Below are positions 1-7,801 of a DNA stretch of 25,177 nt, one piece after another. A program made the position numbers and the translations under genes. The DNA is taken from contig CAZVOD010000073.1 in the NCBI GenBank assembly GCA_964628385.1, forward strand, positions 1-25,177, read 5' to 3'. The stretch is from JANQPA01 sp964628385 (lineage in GTDB: Bacteria > Bacteroidota > Bacteroidia > Chitinophagales > Saprospiraceae). Below the pieces are notes generated by a model. That model ran no database searches and had not been told where the DNA came from. It saw only the letters and a list, made by a program, of their open reading frames with translations. How positions within the stretch are numbered: position 1 is the first letter of the stretch; the number at the start of each line of letters is the position of its first letter.

Positions 1-39
1 ATTTTTAACCTGATCTTCAAGTTTTAAATAAACATAAGT

Positions 40-2493
40 ATGAAATACACTCTATTTACTGCTTTTTTGCTTTTAGCAGGTATGTTTGCCGCTTCAAATA
101 CAACAATTGCCCAGGATAGCGGCGCCGGGCAAGGCTCCATCAGCGAGATGACCAGAGGGATGGAAGCCATGGAAGGTTACTTTAACTTTTATTGGGATGA
201 ATCCAAGGGAGCGATCTGGCTGGAAATTGATGAACTAGATCAAGAATTCCTTTATGTCAATTCCTTGACTGCCGGCGTTGGCTCTAATGATATTGGCCTG
301 GACCGTAATCAGCTGGGCAGCGAACGTATCGTTAAGTTTATGCGCTCCGGCCCAAAAGTGTTGATGATTCAACCCAACTATGATTATCGTGCCGTAAGCG
401 AGAATACGGAAGAGCGTAAGTCTGTAGAAGAAGCCTTCGCTCAATCCGTCCTCTTCGGATTCAAGATAAAGGCCGAGGAAAATGGAAAGTTATTGGTAGA
501 CCTCACTCCCTTTCTGATGAGAGATGCACACGGCATTGTAGGCCGACTGCAGGGAAGCGGTCAGGGACGCTATAGCATGGACGCTTCTCGCTCGGCCATG
601 TACATGGAAAGGACTAAAAGTTTTCCCAAAAATACCGAATTCGAAACACTGATTACGTTTACCGGAGATGCCAGAGGACGATATATCCGTTCGGTCACTC
701 CTACTCCGGATGCTGTAACGGTAAGAATGCATCATTCCTTCGTAGAATTACCCGATGATAAGTATGAGCCGAGAGTGTTCGATCCACGTTCCGGCTTTAT
801 AGAGATCAGCTATCAGGATTATGCTACGCCCATCAGTGAACCACTTACTAAGCGGTTTATCATTCGCCATCGCCTGGAAAAGAAAAATCCGGCAGCAGCG
901 GTAAGTGAGCCGGTAGAGCCTATTGTCTACTATCTCGATCGCGGAACTCCGGAGCCGGTGCGTTCTGCATTGCTGGAAGGCGCACGTTGGTGGAACCAGG
1001 CATTTGAAGCCGCTGGTTACAAAGATGCTTTTCAGGTGAAAATCCTACCGGAAGATGCCGATCCAATGGATCTCAGATATAATGTTATCAATTGGGTACA
1101 TCGTTCGACCAGAGGATGGTCGTATGGCGCTTCAGTGGTAGACCCCCGGACCGGTGAGATTATCAAGGGGCATGTATCCCTAGGGTCATTGCGGGTACGT
1201 CAGGATTTTCTCATAGCTCAGGGCCTTATAGAAGCTTATGAAGATGGACAAACCCCTGATCCACAACTTTTGGAAATGGCTCTGGCCCGGTTACGTCAGC
1301 TTTCTGCTCATGAAGTGGGGCATACCATAGGCATGCGCCACAATTTTGCTTCCAGCTATAATGACAGGGCATCTGTCATGGATTATCCACATCCATATAT
1401 TAAGGTAGATGGCTTAGATCGCATTGATTTCTCTGAAGCCTACGATAATGGCATCGGAGAGTGGGATAAGCGAACGGTTCTTTATGGCTATCAGGATTTT
1501 CCGGCAGGAACCAATGAAGAAGAAGCCCTAAAAGAGATTTTAGAGGAAAATATAGCTATGGGATTGAAATATATCTCTGATGAAGGCGCGCGTCCGGCTT
1601 CCGGTGCACACCCTACGGCACATTTGTGGGATAATGGAAAATCAGCAGTAGAAGAGCTCCGAAGATTGTCAAAGGTGAGAAATGCAGCTATGAAAAAGTT
1701 TGGGGAAAATAATATCCCTGAGGGAGCTCCCATGGCAATGCTTGAAAATGTACTGGTCCCTTTATATCTGGCTCATCGCTATCAGGTAGAAGCGGCTACT
1801 AAAGTGGTCGGCGGTGTAGAATACAACTACTCTGCTCGTGGCGATGGTACACAACCAGTGAAAATGGTAGCGGATAATGTTCAAAGAGATGCGCTGACAG
1901 AGATTCTGAATACCCTCAAGCCCAGCTTTCTTAGTATACCGGAAAGAATCAGTGCGCTCATCCCTCCCCAACCCAACGGTTATTACAGGGGCCGGGAAGT
2001 ATTCAAAGTACACACGGGGTTGACCTTTGATCCCATAGGAGCAGCAGAAAGCAGCGCCTTGCATACCATGAGGTTTTTATTGAATCCTCAGCGATTAACC
2101 CGCTTGGTGGAGCAGCATGCCAGAGACAATAGTCGGCTTTCCGTGAATGAAGTGTTTGATCAGTTGCTCGAGGCGACCAGAGTGAAGAGAGAACAATCTT
2201 CTTTTGGAAAAGAAATTGCGAGAATGACCGAGAAAATGGCCGTTCATCATATTCTTCAGCTAGCAGGCGATAATGACGTCATGGCCCAGGTAGCTGCTTC
2301 TGCTCTGCTGAAAATTACTGAGCTAGAGAAAAAACTGGATTTTAATATCGGGAATACACAGGATGATACCCAGCTGGCGCATCTGGTATACCTGAAAGAA
2401 AAGATCAGGTTGTTTAGGCAAAATCCTGAAGCATACAAAGTGCCAGCAATGCCCGAGATGCCAGATGGCTCGCCAATAGGTTGTGGCCATTAA
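40..2493 (+). CDS. Exported zinc-dependent metalloprotease (DUF5117/DUF5118/DUF4953 type)
   Basis: An 817-residue protein with an N-terminal signal peptide (hydrophobic stretch about residues 4-18, probable cleavage near the TIAQ at about 22-25), so it should act in the periplasm or outside the cell. The catalytic signature HEVGHTIGMRH lies at residues 424-434: two histidines and a glutamate in HExxH plus a third histidine, the metzincin-like zinc site. A VMDYP motif around Met447 fits the Met-turn. The long N-terminal part and the large C-terminal part match the architecture of the DUF5117-containing proteases common in Bacteroidota. The natural substrate is not known to me. The ATG at 40 is chosen because it gives a clean signal peptide; no Shine-Dalgarno is visible. 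The gene stands alone: the downstream gap starts with a probable terminator and the next gene is unrelated. The family call is firm; the physiological role is open. Confidence 0.9.
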   Translation: MKYTLFTAFLLLAGMFAASNTTIAQDSGAGQGSISEMTRGMEAMEGYFNFYWDESKGAIWLEIDELDQEFLYVNSLTAGVGSNDIGLDRNQLGSERIVKFMRSGPKVLMIQPNYDYRAVSENTEERKSVEEAFAQSVLFGFKIKAEENGKLLVDLTPFLMRDAHGIVGRLQGSGQGRYSMDASRSAMYMERTKSFPKNTEFETLITFTGDARGRYIRSVTPTPDAVTVRMHHSFVELPDDKYEPRVFDPRSGFIEISYQDYATPISEPLTKRFIIRHRLEKKNPAAAVSEPVEPIVYYLDRGTPEPVRSALLEGARWWNQAFEAAGYKDAFQVKILPEDADPMDLRYNVINWVHRSTRGWSYGASVVDPRTGEIIKGHVSLGSLRVRQDFLIAQGLIEAYEDGQTPDPQLLEMALARLRQLSAHEVGHTIGMRHNFASSYNDRASVMDYPHPYIKVDGLDRIDFSEAYDNGIGEWDKRTVLYGYQDFPAGTNEEEALKEILEENIAMGLKYISDEGARPASGAHPTAHLWDNGKSAVEELRRLSKVRNAAMKKFGENNIPEGAPMAMLENVLVPLYLAHRYQVEAATKVVGGVEYNYSARGDGTQPVKMVADNVQRDALTEILNTLKPSFLSIPERISALIPPQPNGYYRGREVFKVHTGLTFDPIGAAESSALHTMRFLLNPQRLTRLVEQHARDNSRLSVNEVFDQLLEATRVKREQSSFGKEIARMTEKMAVHHILQLAGDNDVMAQVAASALLKITELEKKLDFNIGNTQDDTQLAHLVYLKEKIRLFRQNPEAYKVPAMPEMPDGSPIGCGH

Positions 2494-2513
2494 CAGCTAC
2501 TGCCTCAAAAGCC

Positions 2514-2547
2514 TGTTGGCTTATTTCGCCAGCCAATAATATTTTTT
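2514..2547 (+). terminator. Probable intrinsic terminator of the metalloprotease gene
   Basis: TTGGCT (2516-2521) pairs with AGCCAA (2531-2536) across a 9-nt loop. The stem can be lengthened by one G:U and one A:T pair. Six T residues follow at 2542-2547. It starts about 20 nt after the protease stop codon. Confidence 0.55.
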
Positions 2548-2600
2548 AATGCTGATTTTTCAGGTGAAAATTTTTAATTTTCACCTGAAAAATCAGCATT
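2548..2600. repeat. Perfect 25-bp inverted repeat with a 3-nt loop
   Basis: The left arm (2548-2572) and right arm (2576-2600) are exact reverse complements, separated only by TTT (2573-2575). As RNA this is a long perfect hairpin; as DNA it could extrude a cruciform. It lies directly after the probable protease terminator. There is no T-run after the right arm, so it is not a classical intrinsic terminator, although it might act as a bidirectional transcription block or an RNA-stability element. I did not see the arm sequence again elsewhere in the window. Confidence 0.9.
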
Positions 2601-2615
2601 TAGAAAGAAAAACTT

Positions 2616-2648
2616 GTGTCTCGAAACGACAAAGGAGTTTTGAGACAC
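2616..2648 (+). repeat. Second hairpin in the protease-helicase gap
   Basis: GTGTCTCGAAAC (2616-2627) pairs with GTTTTGAGACAC (2637-2648), 12 pairs with one G:U, around a 9-nt loop. It is followed by non-T sequence, so it does not look like an intrinsic terminator. Two shorter inverted repeats follow before the helicase: AAGTTTT/AAAACTT at 2692-2707, and TTAGGTA/TACCTGA at 2724-2751, which ends 5 nt before the helicase start codon. Confidence 0.7.
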
Positions 2649-2756
2649 CTCTCACCGAGCGCTTCAATATCTTGACCGGGATCGGGGGTGTAAGTTTTAC
2701 AAAACTTTCTTTTTCAGATCCAGTTAGGTAATAAAGCAAAATGCTACCTGATAATT

Positions 2757-5228
2757 ATGACGAGAGGAAAGCAGCAGTTAGATAAGCAGGCACTGATAAA
2801 ACTAGGGCATACCTGGTTTGAGCAGAACGGCTGGAAGCCATTCCCATTTCAGGAAGAAGCCTGGTCGGCCTTTCTGGATGGTAAGCATGGGCTCGTCAAT
2901 GCTCCTACTGGTAGCGGAAAGACCTATTCGCTGATCCTGCCCATTTTGATGGAATATATTGCCCAAAACCCCAATGATCGTACAAAGGAAAACAATGGGC
3001 TGCAAGCTATCTGGATCACTCCTATTCGGGCTTTAGCCAAAGAGATACAAGGTGCCGCTCAGCGGGCTTGTGATGGGCTAGGGCTCAGCTGGAAGGTGGG
3101 GGTCCGCTCCGGCGATACCAAGACTAGTGAGCGCAGCAAGCAAAAGAAAAAGCCACCAGAAATCCTGGTGACTACCCCGGAGAGTTTACATCTTTTACTA
3201 GCTTCAAAAGGGTATGCCAAATTTTTCAAAAACCTCAAAACTGTAGTTGTTGATGAGTGGCACGAATTGGTAGGGTCCAAACGTGGCGTGCAAATGGAAC
3301 TGGCACTATCCCGGCTGAAAGGCCTGTTGCCTGGTTTTAGGGTCTGGGGAATATCAGCCACTATTGGCAATATGGAGGAGGCTATTGCCGTGTTGATGGG
3401 TAAGGATGTGAATAATTGCGCTATCATTAAATCCGGCATCAAAAAACAGATTGAAGTAGAGACAGTTCTGCCAGATGAGATAGAGACTTTCCCGTGGGCG
3501 GGTCACCTCGGCGTGAAGTTAGTTCATAAAGTACTTTCCATTATAGAGAAAAGCGGCAGCACGCTAATTTTTACCAATACCCGATCACAGTGTGAAATAT
3601 GGTACCAAAACCTGTTGGATGCCGATCCTGATCTAGCTGGTGCCATAGCCATGCATCACGGGTCTATCGACAGAGCGTTGCGGGATTGGGTAGAAGATGC
3701 TTTGCATAATAAAATTTTAAAAGCAGTAGTATGCACTTCCTCTCTGGATTTAGGGGTTGACTTCAGGCCCGTGGAAACCATCATCCAAATTGGAAGCCCA
3801 AAAGGCGTGGCGCGGTTTATCCAGCGTGCCGGGCGTAGTGGTCATCAACCAGGAGCCACCAGTAAAATTTATTTTGTACCTACCCACTCTTTAGAACTCA
3901 TGGAAGGCGCTGCCTTACGTCAGGCTATTGAGAAGCGGCGACTGGAAAGTCGGCAACCCTATATTCGATCTTTTGATGTATTGATTCAATACCTGGTAAC
4001 CCTCGCCGTTTCGGACGGCTTCCGGCCGGAAGAGATTTATAAAGAGGTGATACAAACCTTTTCCTACGGCAGTATTTCAAGAGACGAGTGGGCGTGGATG
4101 CTGGATTTTATAACTACCGGCGGCAATAGCCTTGGTGCTTATGATGAATACAGTAAAGTGGTGATCGAAGATGGTCTGTATAAAGTAGAGTCCCGCCGCA
4201 TTGCCATGCACCATCGATTATCAATGGGAACAATAGTGGGAGAGGCTAATTTACAGGTGAAATATGTAAGTGGTGGTAAAATAGGAAGTATTGAAGAGTG
4301 GTTTGTTGCACAACTAAAGCCCGGAGATACTTTTTGGTTTGCCGGAAGAAGCTTGGAACTGGTCAGGATTAAGGATATGACGGTTCAGGTGAAAAAGAGC
4401 AAACGCAAAACCGGTCGTATTCCCTCCTGGCTCGGCGGCCGTTTGCCACTATCTTCAGAATTATCAGAACTTTTGAGAGGCAAAATGGATCAGGTCTGGC
4501 GAGGCGAATTATCAGATATTGAGCTGAAAACGCTGGAACCACTATTTGAGGTACAGCAAAATAGGTCGCATATTCCTAATCAAAAAGAGTTTCTGATTGA
4601 ATATTTCAAAAGCCGGGAGGGATATCATTTGGTATTTTATCCTTTTGAAGGAAGAGCGGTACACGAAGGCATGGGGTCCTTAATGGCTTATCGTATTGCT
4701 CAGTTTCAGCCGATTAGTTTTTCTATAGCTATGAATGATTATGGCTTTGAATTACTGTCGGATACTCAAATTCCGGTTGAGGAGATTATTGAGAAAGGTA
4801 TTTTTGACCCCAAAGGATTGAGCAGAGATATTCAATCGAGTATCAATGCAGCGGAGTTGGCCAAGCGGCGTTTCAGAGATATTGCAGGAATTTCAGGCCT
4901 GGTTTTTAAAGGTTTTCCGGGAAAACAGAAAAAGGATAGGCATTTACAATCTTCCTCACAACTGTTTTTTCAGGTTTTTTCTGATTACGAGCCCCAGAAT
5001 TTACTGCTGGCTCAGGCCTACGACGAGGTAATGACTTTTCAGTTGGAGGAAATCAGGATGAGGGCCGCGCTCCAGCGTATCAGTGAGCAGACCATCATCA
5101 TCAAGCAGCCTCGTAAGCCTACTCCTTTTGCCTTTCCAATTATTGTGGATCGATTGCGCGAAAAGTTGAGTTCTGAAAAGCTGGAAGACCGGATTCGCAA
5201 GATGAAATTGCAGCTCATCAAAGATTAA
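2757..5228 (+). CDS. Ligase-associated DEXH-box DNA helicase (Lhr-like)
   Basis: An 823-residue superfamily 2 helicase. The Walker A motif APTGSGKT is at residues 49-56. The DEWH box at 166-169 is the Lhr-type variant of DEAD/DEAH. A SAT motif follows, and motif VI reads IQRAGRSGHQPG in the second RecA domain. The C-terminal half matches the extra domains of Lhr-type helicases. Together with the PdeM-like phosphoesterase right downstream, this matches the bacterial DNA-repair cassette known as ligase-associated DEXH helicase, usually encoded with an ATP-dependent ligase and a metallo-beta-lactamase-fold exonuclease. Those two partners are not in this window. The ATG at 2757 has a small hairpin (2724-2751) just upstream that could affect translation. 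ATP-dependent unwinding of nucleic acid is inferred from the family. Confidence 0.9.
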   Translation: MTRGKQQLDKQALIKLGHTWFEQNGWKPFPFQEEAWSAFLDGKHGLVNAPTGSGKTYSLILPILMEYIAQNPNDRTKENNGLQAIWITPIRALAKEIQGAAQRACDGLGLSWKVGVRSGDTKTSERSKQKKKPPEILVTTPESLHLLLASKGYAKFFKNLKTVVVDEWHELVGSKRGVQMELALSRLKGLLPGFRVWGISATIGNMEEAIAVLMGKDVNNCAIIKSGIKKQIEVETVLPDEIETFPWAGHLGVKLVHKVLSIIEKSGSTLIFTNTRSQCEIWYQNLLDADPDLAGAIAMHHGSIDRALRDWVEDALHNKILKAVVCTSSLDLGVDFRPVETIIQIGSPKGVARFIQRAGRSGHQPGATSKIYFVPTHSLELMEGAALRQAIEKRRLESRQPYIRSFDVLIQYLVTLAVSDGFRPEEIYKEVIQTFSYGSISRDEWAWMLDFITTGGNSLGAYDEYSKVVIEDGLYKVESRRIAMHHRLSMGTIVGEANLQVKYVSGGKIGSIEEWFVAQLKPGDTFWFAGRSLELVRIKDMTVQVKKSKRKTGRIPSWLGGRLPLSSELSELLRGKMDQVWRGELSDIELKTLEPLFEVQQNRSHIPNQKEFLIEYFKSREGYHLVFYPFEGRAVHEGMGSLMAYRIAQFQPISFSIAMNDYGFELLSDTQIPVEEIIEKGIFDPKGLSRDIQSSINAAELAKRRFRDIAGISGLVFKGFPGKQKKDRHLQSSSQLFFQVFSDYEPQNLLLAQAYDEVMTFQLEEIRMRAALQRISEQTIIIKQPRKPTPFAFPIIVDRLREKLSSEKLEDRIRKMKLQLIKD

Positions 5229-5245
5229 TCTAATTAAAAAATCTT

Positions 5246-5253
5246 TACTTTTG
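5246..5253 (+). promoter_or_regulatory. Possible -7 box for the phosphoesterase gene
   Basis: TACTTTTG fits the Bacteroidota -7 consensus TAnnTTTG and lies about 33-40 nt before the ATG at 5286, just after the helicase stop codon. No convincing TTTG -33 element is seen upstream, so this would be a weak internal promoter. Confidence 0.35.
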
Positions 5254-5285
5254 CCCGTCTTTCATTTTCAAAGGAATTGATAAAC

Positions 5286-5927
5286 ATGGTGGTTACTGTT
5301 GCCGGTGAGCAGCTTATTTTGCATTCACTAAAAGGTGTTTTTTGGGAAAAAATGTCCTGTTTATTTTTGGCGGATTTACATTTGGGCAAAGCCACTCATT
5401 TCAGGAAGTCCGGCTATGCAGTTCCGGTAGCGGTCAGTGATTCCAATTGGAATAAGCTGATTAGTCTGCTGATCGACTTCAAGCCGGAGCGTGTAATCAT
5501 GCTGGGCGACCTTTTTCACAGCGACTATAATTCTGAATGGGAAGATCTGGCTCAGCTCATTGAGCAATTCAGTCAGGTGAGGTTCGAACTGGTTATGGGC
5601 AATCATGACATACTCGATCAATCGCATTACAACAGCCTTGGCCTAATCGTGCATCAGCATTATTTGGAGCTGGGTCCATTTCTTTGTACTCATGAGCCGC
5701 TAAAAGAATTTATTCCGCAACAATACAATTTATCGGGGCATATACATCCTTGCGTAAGAATAAGGGGAAGAGGGCGACAGCGCCTTCGGCTACCTTGTTT
5801 TTATTTTGGTAAACGCCAGGGCATTCTTCCGGCCTTCGGTGCCTTTACGGGTATGGCCGAGGTACAACCCAAAAAAGGAGACCAGGTTTTTGTTATCGCA
5901 GTAGAAGAGGTCATTCAGGTGAGCTGA
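5286..5927 (+). CDS. pdeM: Ligase-associated metallophosphoesterase PdeM
   Basis: A 213-residue calcineurin-like phosphoesterase. The metal-binding motifs appear in order: DLHLG (Asp30, His32), GDLFHSD, GNHD, the histidine of CTHEP, and SGHIH near residue 150. Length and motif order fit PdeM, the endonuclease/phosphodiesterase of the ligase-associated DNA damage response. The frame is open from a TTG at 5277, but the AAGG at 5271-5274 is only two bases from that TTG and 11 bases from the ATG at 5286, so I choose the ATG. The gene sits 57 nt after the helicase stop and is probably co-transcribed with it; a possible internal promoter is noted at 5246. Action on DNA ends during repair is inferred from the family and the helicase neighbour. 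Confidence 0.85.
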   Translation: MVVTVAGEQLILHSLKGVFWEKMSCLFLADLHLGKATHFRKSGYAVPVAVSDSNWNKLISLLIDFKPERVIMLGDLFHSDYNSEWEDLAQLIEQFSQVRFELVMGNHDILDQSHYNSLGLIVHQHYLELGPFLCTHEPLKEFIPQQYNLSGHIHPCVRIRGRGRQRLRLPCFYFGKRQGILPAFGAFTGMAEVQPKKGDQVFVIAVEEVIQVS

Positions 5928-6012
5928 GTAGTAGCTCTAAAATTTTTGTGCGAAATTTTCACTGTTTTTCAAGCATTTATAAAATCACCCTTCGGTATTT
6001 TTCTCAAAATTG

Positions 6013-6044
6013 TTTGCAAGTTGAAAAAAAGAAAGCTACCTTTG
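6013..6044 (+). promoter_or_regulatory. Promoter of the rplM-rpsI-rpsB-tsf operon
   Basis: TTTG at 6013-6016 and TACCTTTG at 6037-6044 with 20 nt between them: a full match to the Bacteroidota primary sigma consensus TTTG-N19/20-TAnnTTTG. Transcription should start near 6050, leaving a leader of about 75 nt before the GTG of rplM. Confidence 0.75.
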
Positions 6045-6050
6045 CACCTG

Positions 6051-6126
6051 CCTTTAAAAAAGACCCTTAAAGGTGATTTATTTTTGGAATTTGAGGGTCA
6101 AATTTTGACAGTTCAAAAGATTAAGC
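6051..6126 (+). promoter_or_regulatory. Structured 5' leader of rplM with competing pairings
   Basis: From the predicted transcription start to the rplM GTG. Hairpin A: CCTTTAA (6051-6057) with TTAAAGG (6067-6073). Hairpin B: AATTTGA (6088-6094) with TCAAATT (6098-6104) around GGG. Hairpin C: TTTTGA (6103-6108) with TCAAAA (6113-6118), ending 8 nt before the start codon. GACCC (6062-6066) in the loop of A is complementary to GGGTC (6095-6099) in B, so a pseudoknot that excludes B is possible. Such a layout suits autogenous control by a ribosomal protein, but that is inference. Confidence 0.5.
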
Positions 6127-6576
6127 GTGGATACTTTAAGCTACAAAACAATATCAGCCAAGAAAGAAACGGTTGAAAGGAAATGGTACATTATTGACGC
6201 AGAGGGAGAGATAGTAGGTCGCCTTTGCTCCAGGATTGCAATGGTTTTACGTGGTAAGCACAAGCCATCTTATACTCCACACGTTGACACTGGAGATTTT
6301 GTAATCGTGATCAATGCTGGTAAGCTCCGTTTTACGGGTAATAAGTGGTACCAAAAAGAATACATCACTTTTTCAGGATATCCTAGTGGTCAGAAGCGCA
6401 TCAAGGCGAACGACCTGGCTAAGAAGAAAGAGAAAGCCATTGTAGAAGCGGCAATACGTGGTATGTTGCCAAAGAATAAGTTGGGCCGTGCCATGTTCAA
6501 AAAATTATTTGTTTACGCCGGAACTGAGCATCCTCACGAGGCACAGAAGCCGGAAGTTTTAGAAGTTAAATTATAA
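6127..6576 (+). CDS. rplM: 50S ribosomal protein L13
   Basis: A 149-residue L13, a large-subunit protein that binds 23S rRNA early in assembly. Family signatures include WYIIDAEGEIVGRLCSRIA near residues 20-38, LRGKHKPSYTPH just after, and the C-terminal AIRGMLPKNKLGRAM, followed by the conserved region with EHPHEAQKPE. Translation starts at GTG (6127). The opening MDTLSYKTISA matches the usual N-terminus of Bacteroidota L13, and the next in-frame ATG would remove most of the RNA-binding core. First gene of the operon rplM-rpsI-rpsB-tsf, behind a good promoter (6013-6044) and a structured leader. L13 and S9 are co-transcribed in most bacteria. Confidence 0.97.
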   Translation: MDTLSYKTISAKKETVERKWYIIDAEGEIVGRLCSRIAMVLRGKHKPSYTPHVDTGDFVIVINAGKLRFTGNKWYQKEYITFSGYPSGQKRIKANDLAKKKEKAIVEAAIRGMLPKNKLGRAMFKKLFVYAGTEHPHEAQKPEVLEVKL

Positions 6577-6599
6577 AAGATAATCAAGACGATATAGAT

Positions 6600-6986
6600 A
6601 TGGAAATGATTAATGCCATAGGAAGGAGAAAAGCGTCTGTTGCTCGTGTGTACCTAACAAAAGGTGACGGCAAAGTCATAGTAAATGGTAAGCACTACAG
6701 AGAATATTTTCCTCAAAAACACATTCAAACCAGTGTTATTGCTCCATTTTCTACCATTGAGGCGGAAAACATATACGATTTGAAAGTTAATGTCAAAGGC
6801 GGTGGGTTCAAAGGGCAGGCAGAAGCAGTGAGAATGGCCATTTCTCGGGCTTTGATTAAATTGAATGCTGATTTTAGAAAGCCATTGAAGGAGCGCAAGT
6901 TCCTTACAAGAGATTCAAGAGTCGTTGAGCGTAAGAAGTACGGTAAGCCGAAAGCGAGAAAGAGCTTCCAGTTCTCTAAGCGTTAA
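6600..6986 (+). CDS. rpsI: 30S ribosomal protein S9
   Basis: A 128-residue S9, whose C-terminal tail reaches the P-site tRNA on the small subunit. Typical motifs are INAIGRRKASVARVYL at the N-terminus, the central VKGGGFKGQAEAVRMAISRAL, and the basic tail ending KARKSFQFSKR. S9 usually ends in KR, as here. The ATG at 6600 lies 23 nt after the rplM stop, the classic rplM-rpsI pair. A second ATG two codons on cannot be excluded as the start. Confidence 0.97.
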   Translation: MEMINAIGRRKASVARVYLTKGDGKVIVNGKHYREYFPQKHIQTSVIAPFSTIEAENIYDLKVNVKGGGFKGQAEAVRMAISRALIKLNADFRKPLKERKFLTRDSRVVERKKYGKPKARKSFQFSKR

Positions 6987-7022
6987 GGCAGTAAGTTTTT
7001 TGGAATCTTTAATCTTTAGAAA

Positions 7023-7745
7023 ATGAATTTACCTACGTATAAAGACATGTTAGATGCCGGAGTACACTTCGGTCATTTAAGAAAAAAGTGGAACCCCAAA
7101 ATGTCTCCTTATATCTTTATGGAGCGTAATGGTATCCACATTATTGATATTAACAGGACATTAGAGTGCCTAGAAACGGCCAACGCTGCCCTTAGACAGA
7201 TAGCAAAGTCTGGCCGTAAAATTATGTTTGTAGCTACCAAAAAGCAGGCAAGAGATATCGTTGCTGAAGCCGCAAGAAGCGTCGAAATGCCATTCGTTAC
7301 TGAGCGTTGGCTGGGAGGGATGATGACTAATTTTGCTACCATTCGTCGGTCCATCAAAAAGATGAACAATATCGACCGCATGCTCAATGACGGAACACTT
7401 TCCAGTGTAACCAAAAAGGAGCGGTTGACGCTTACCAGAGAGCGCAACAAGCTGGAAAAAGTGCTGGGCGGTATTGCCAACTTAAATAGAATTCCTGCTG
7501 CTATTTTTATAGTGGATATCCATCATGAACATATCGCAGTGGCCGAAGCGCACAAGCTGGGCTTGCGTACTTTTGGTGTAGTAGATACTAACTCAGATCC
7601 TAATCAGGTGGATTATCCTATTCCTGCTAATGATGATGCTTCCAAATCAGTGAAGATTATTGTTAATTCAGCAGTAGAAGCTATAAAGGCGGGGCTTGAA
7701 GACCGCAGAAAGGCCAAAGAGGAAAAGGAATCAGCAGGTAGCTAG
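7023..7745 (+). CDS. rpsB: 30S ribosomal protein S2
   Basis: A 240-residue S2. Diagnostic stretches are the N-terminal AGVHFGHLRKKWNPKM, then FVATKKQARDIV, TERWLGGMMTNF, and the C-terminal VVDTNSDPNQVDYPIPANDDA. S2 is one of the last proteins to join the 30S subunit and contacts S1 where present. The ATG at 7023 is 36 nt after rpsI. No separate promoter is evident, so it is probably part of the rplM transcript. Fusion of the rplM-rpsI and rpsB-tsf pairs into one cluster is common in Bacteroidota. Confidence 0.97.
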   Translation: MNLPTYKDMLDAGVHFGHLRKKWNPKMSPYIFMERNGIHIIDINRTLECLETANAALRQIAKSGRKIMFVATKKQARDIVAEAARSVEMPFVTERWLGGMMTNFATIRRSIKKMNNIDRMLNDGTLSSVTKKERLTLTRERNKLEKVLGGIANLNRIPAAIFIVDIHHEHIAVAEAHKLGLRTFGVVDTNSDPNQVDYPIPANDDASKSVKIIVNSAVEAIKAGLEDRRKAKEEKESAGS

Positions 7746-7801
7746 TAATCATTTAATTTAGTGTTTATTACATAACTCGTTTTTAAAAACTATAGGAACC
7801 A

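Noticed and set aside
2549..2731. A 60-codon frame across the palindrome cluster
   Set aside because: It is translated through both arms of the perfect inverted repeat and the next hairpin, has no recognisable domain, and is explained by the noncoding structures.
5946..6176. A 76-codon frame upstream of and overlapping rplM
   Set aside because: It spans the rplM promoter and structured leader and overlaps the rplM start in another frame; L13 is certain there.
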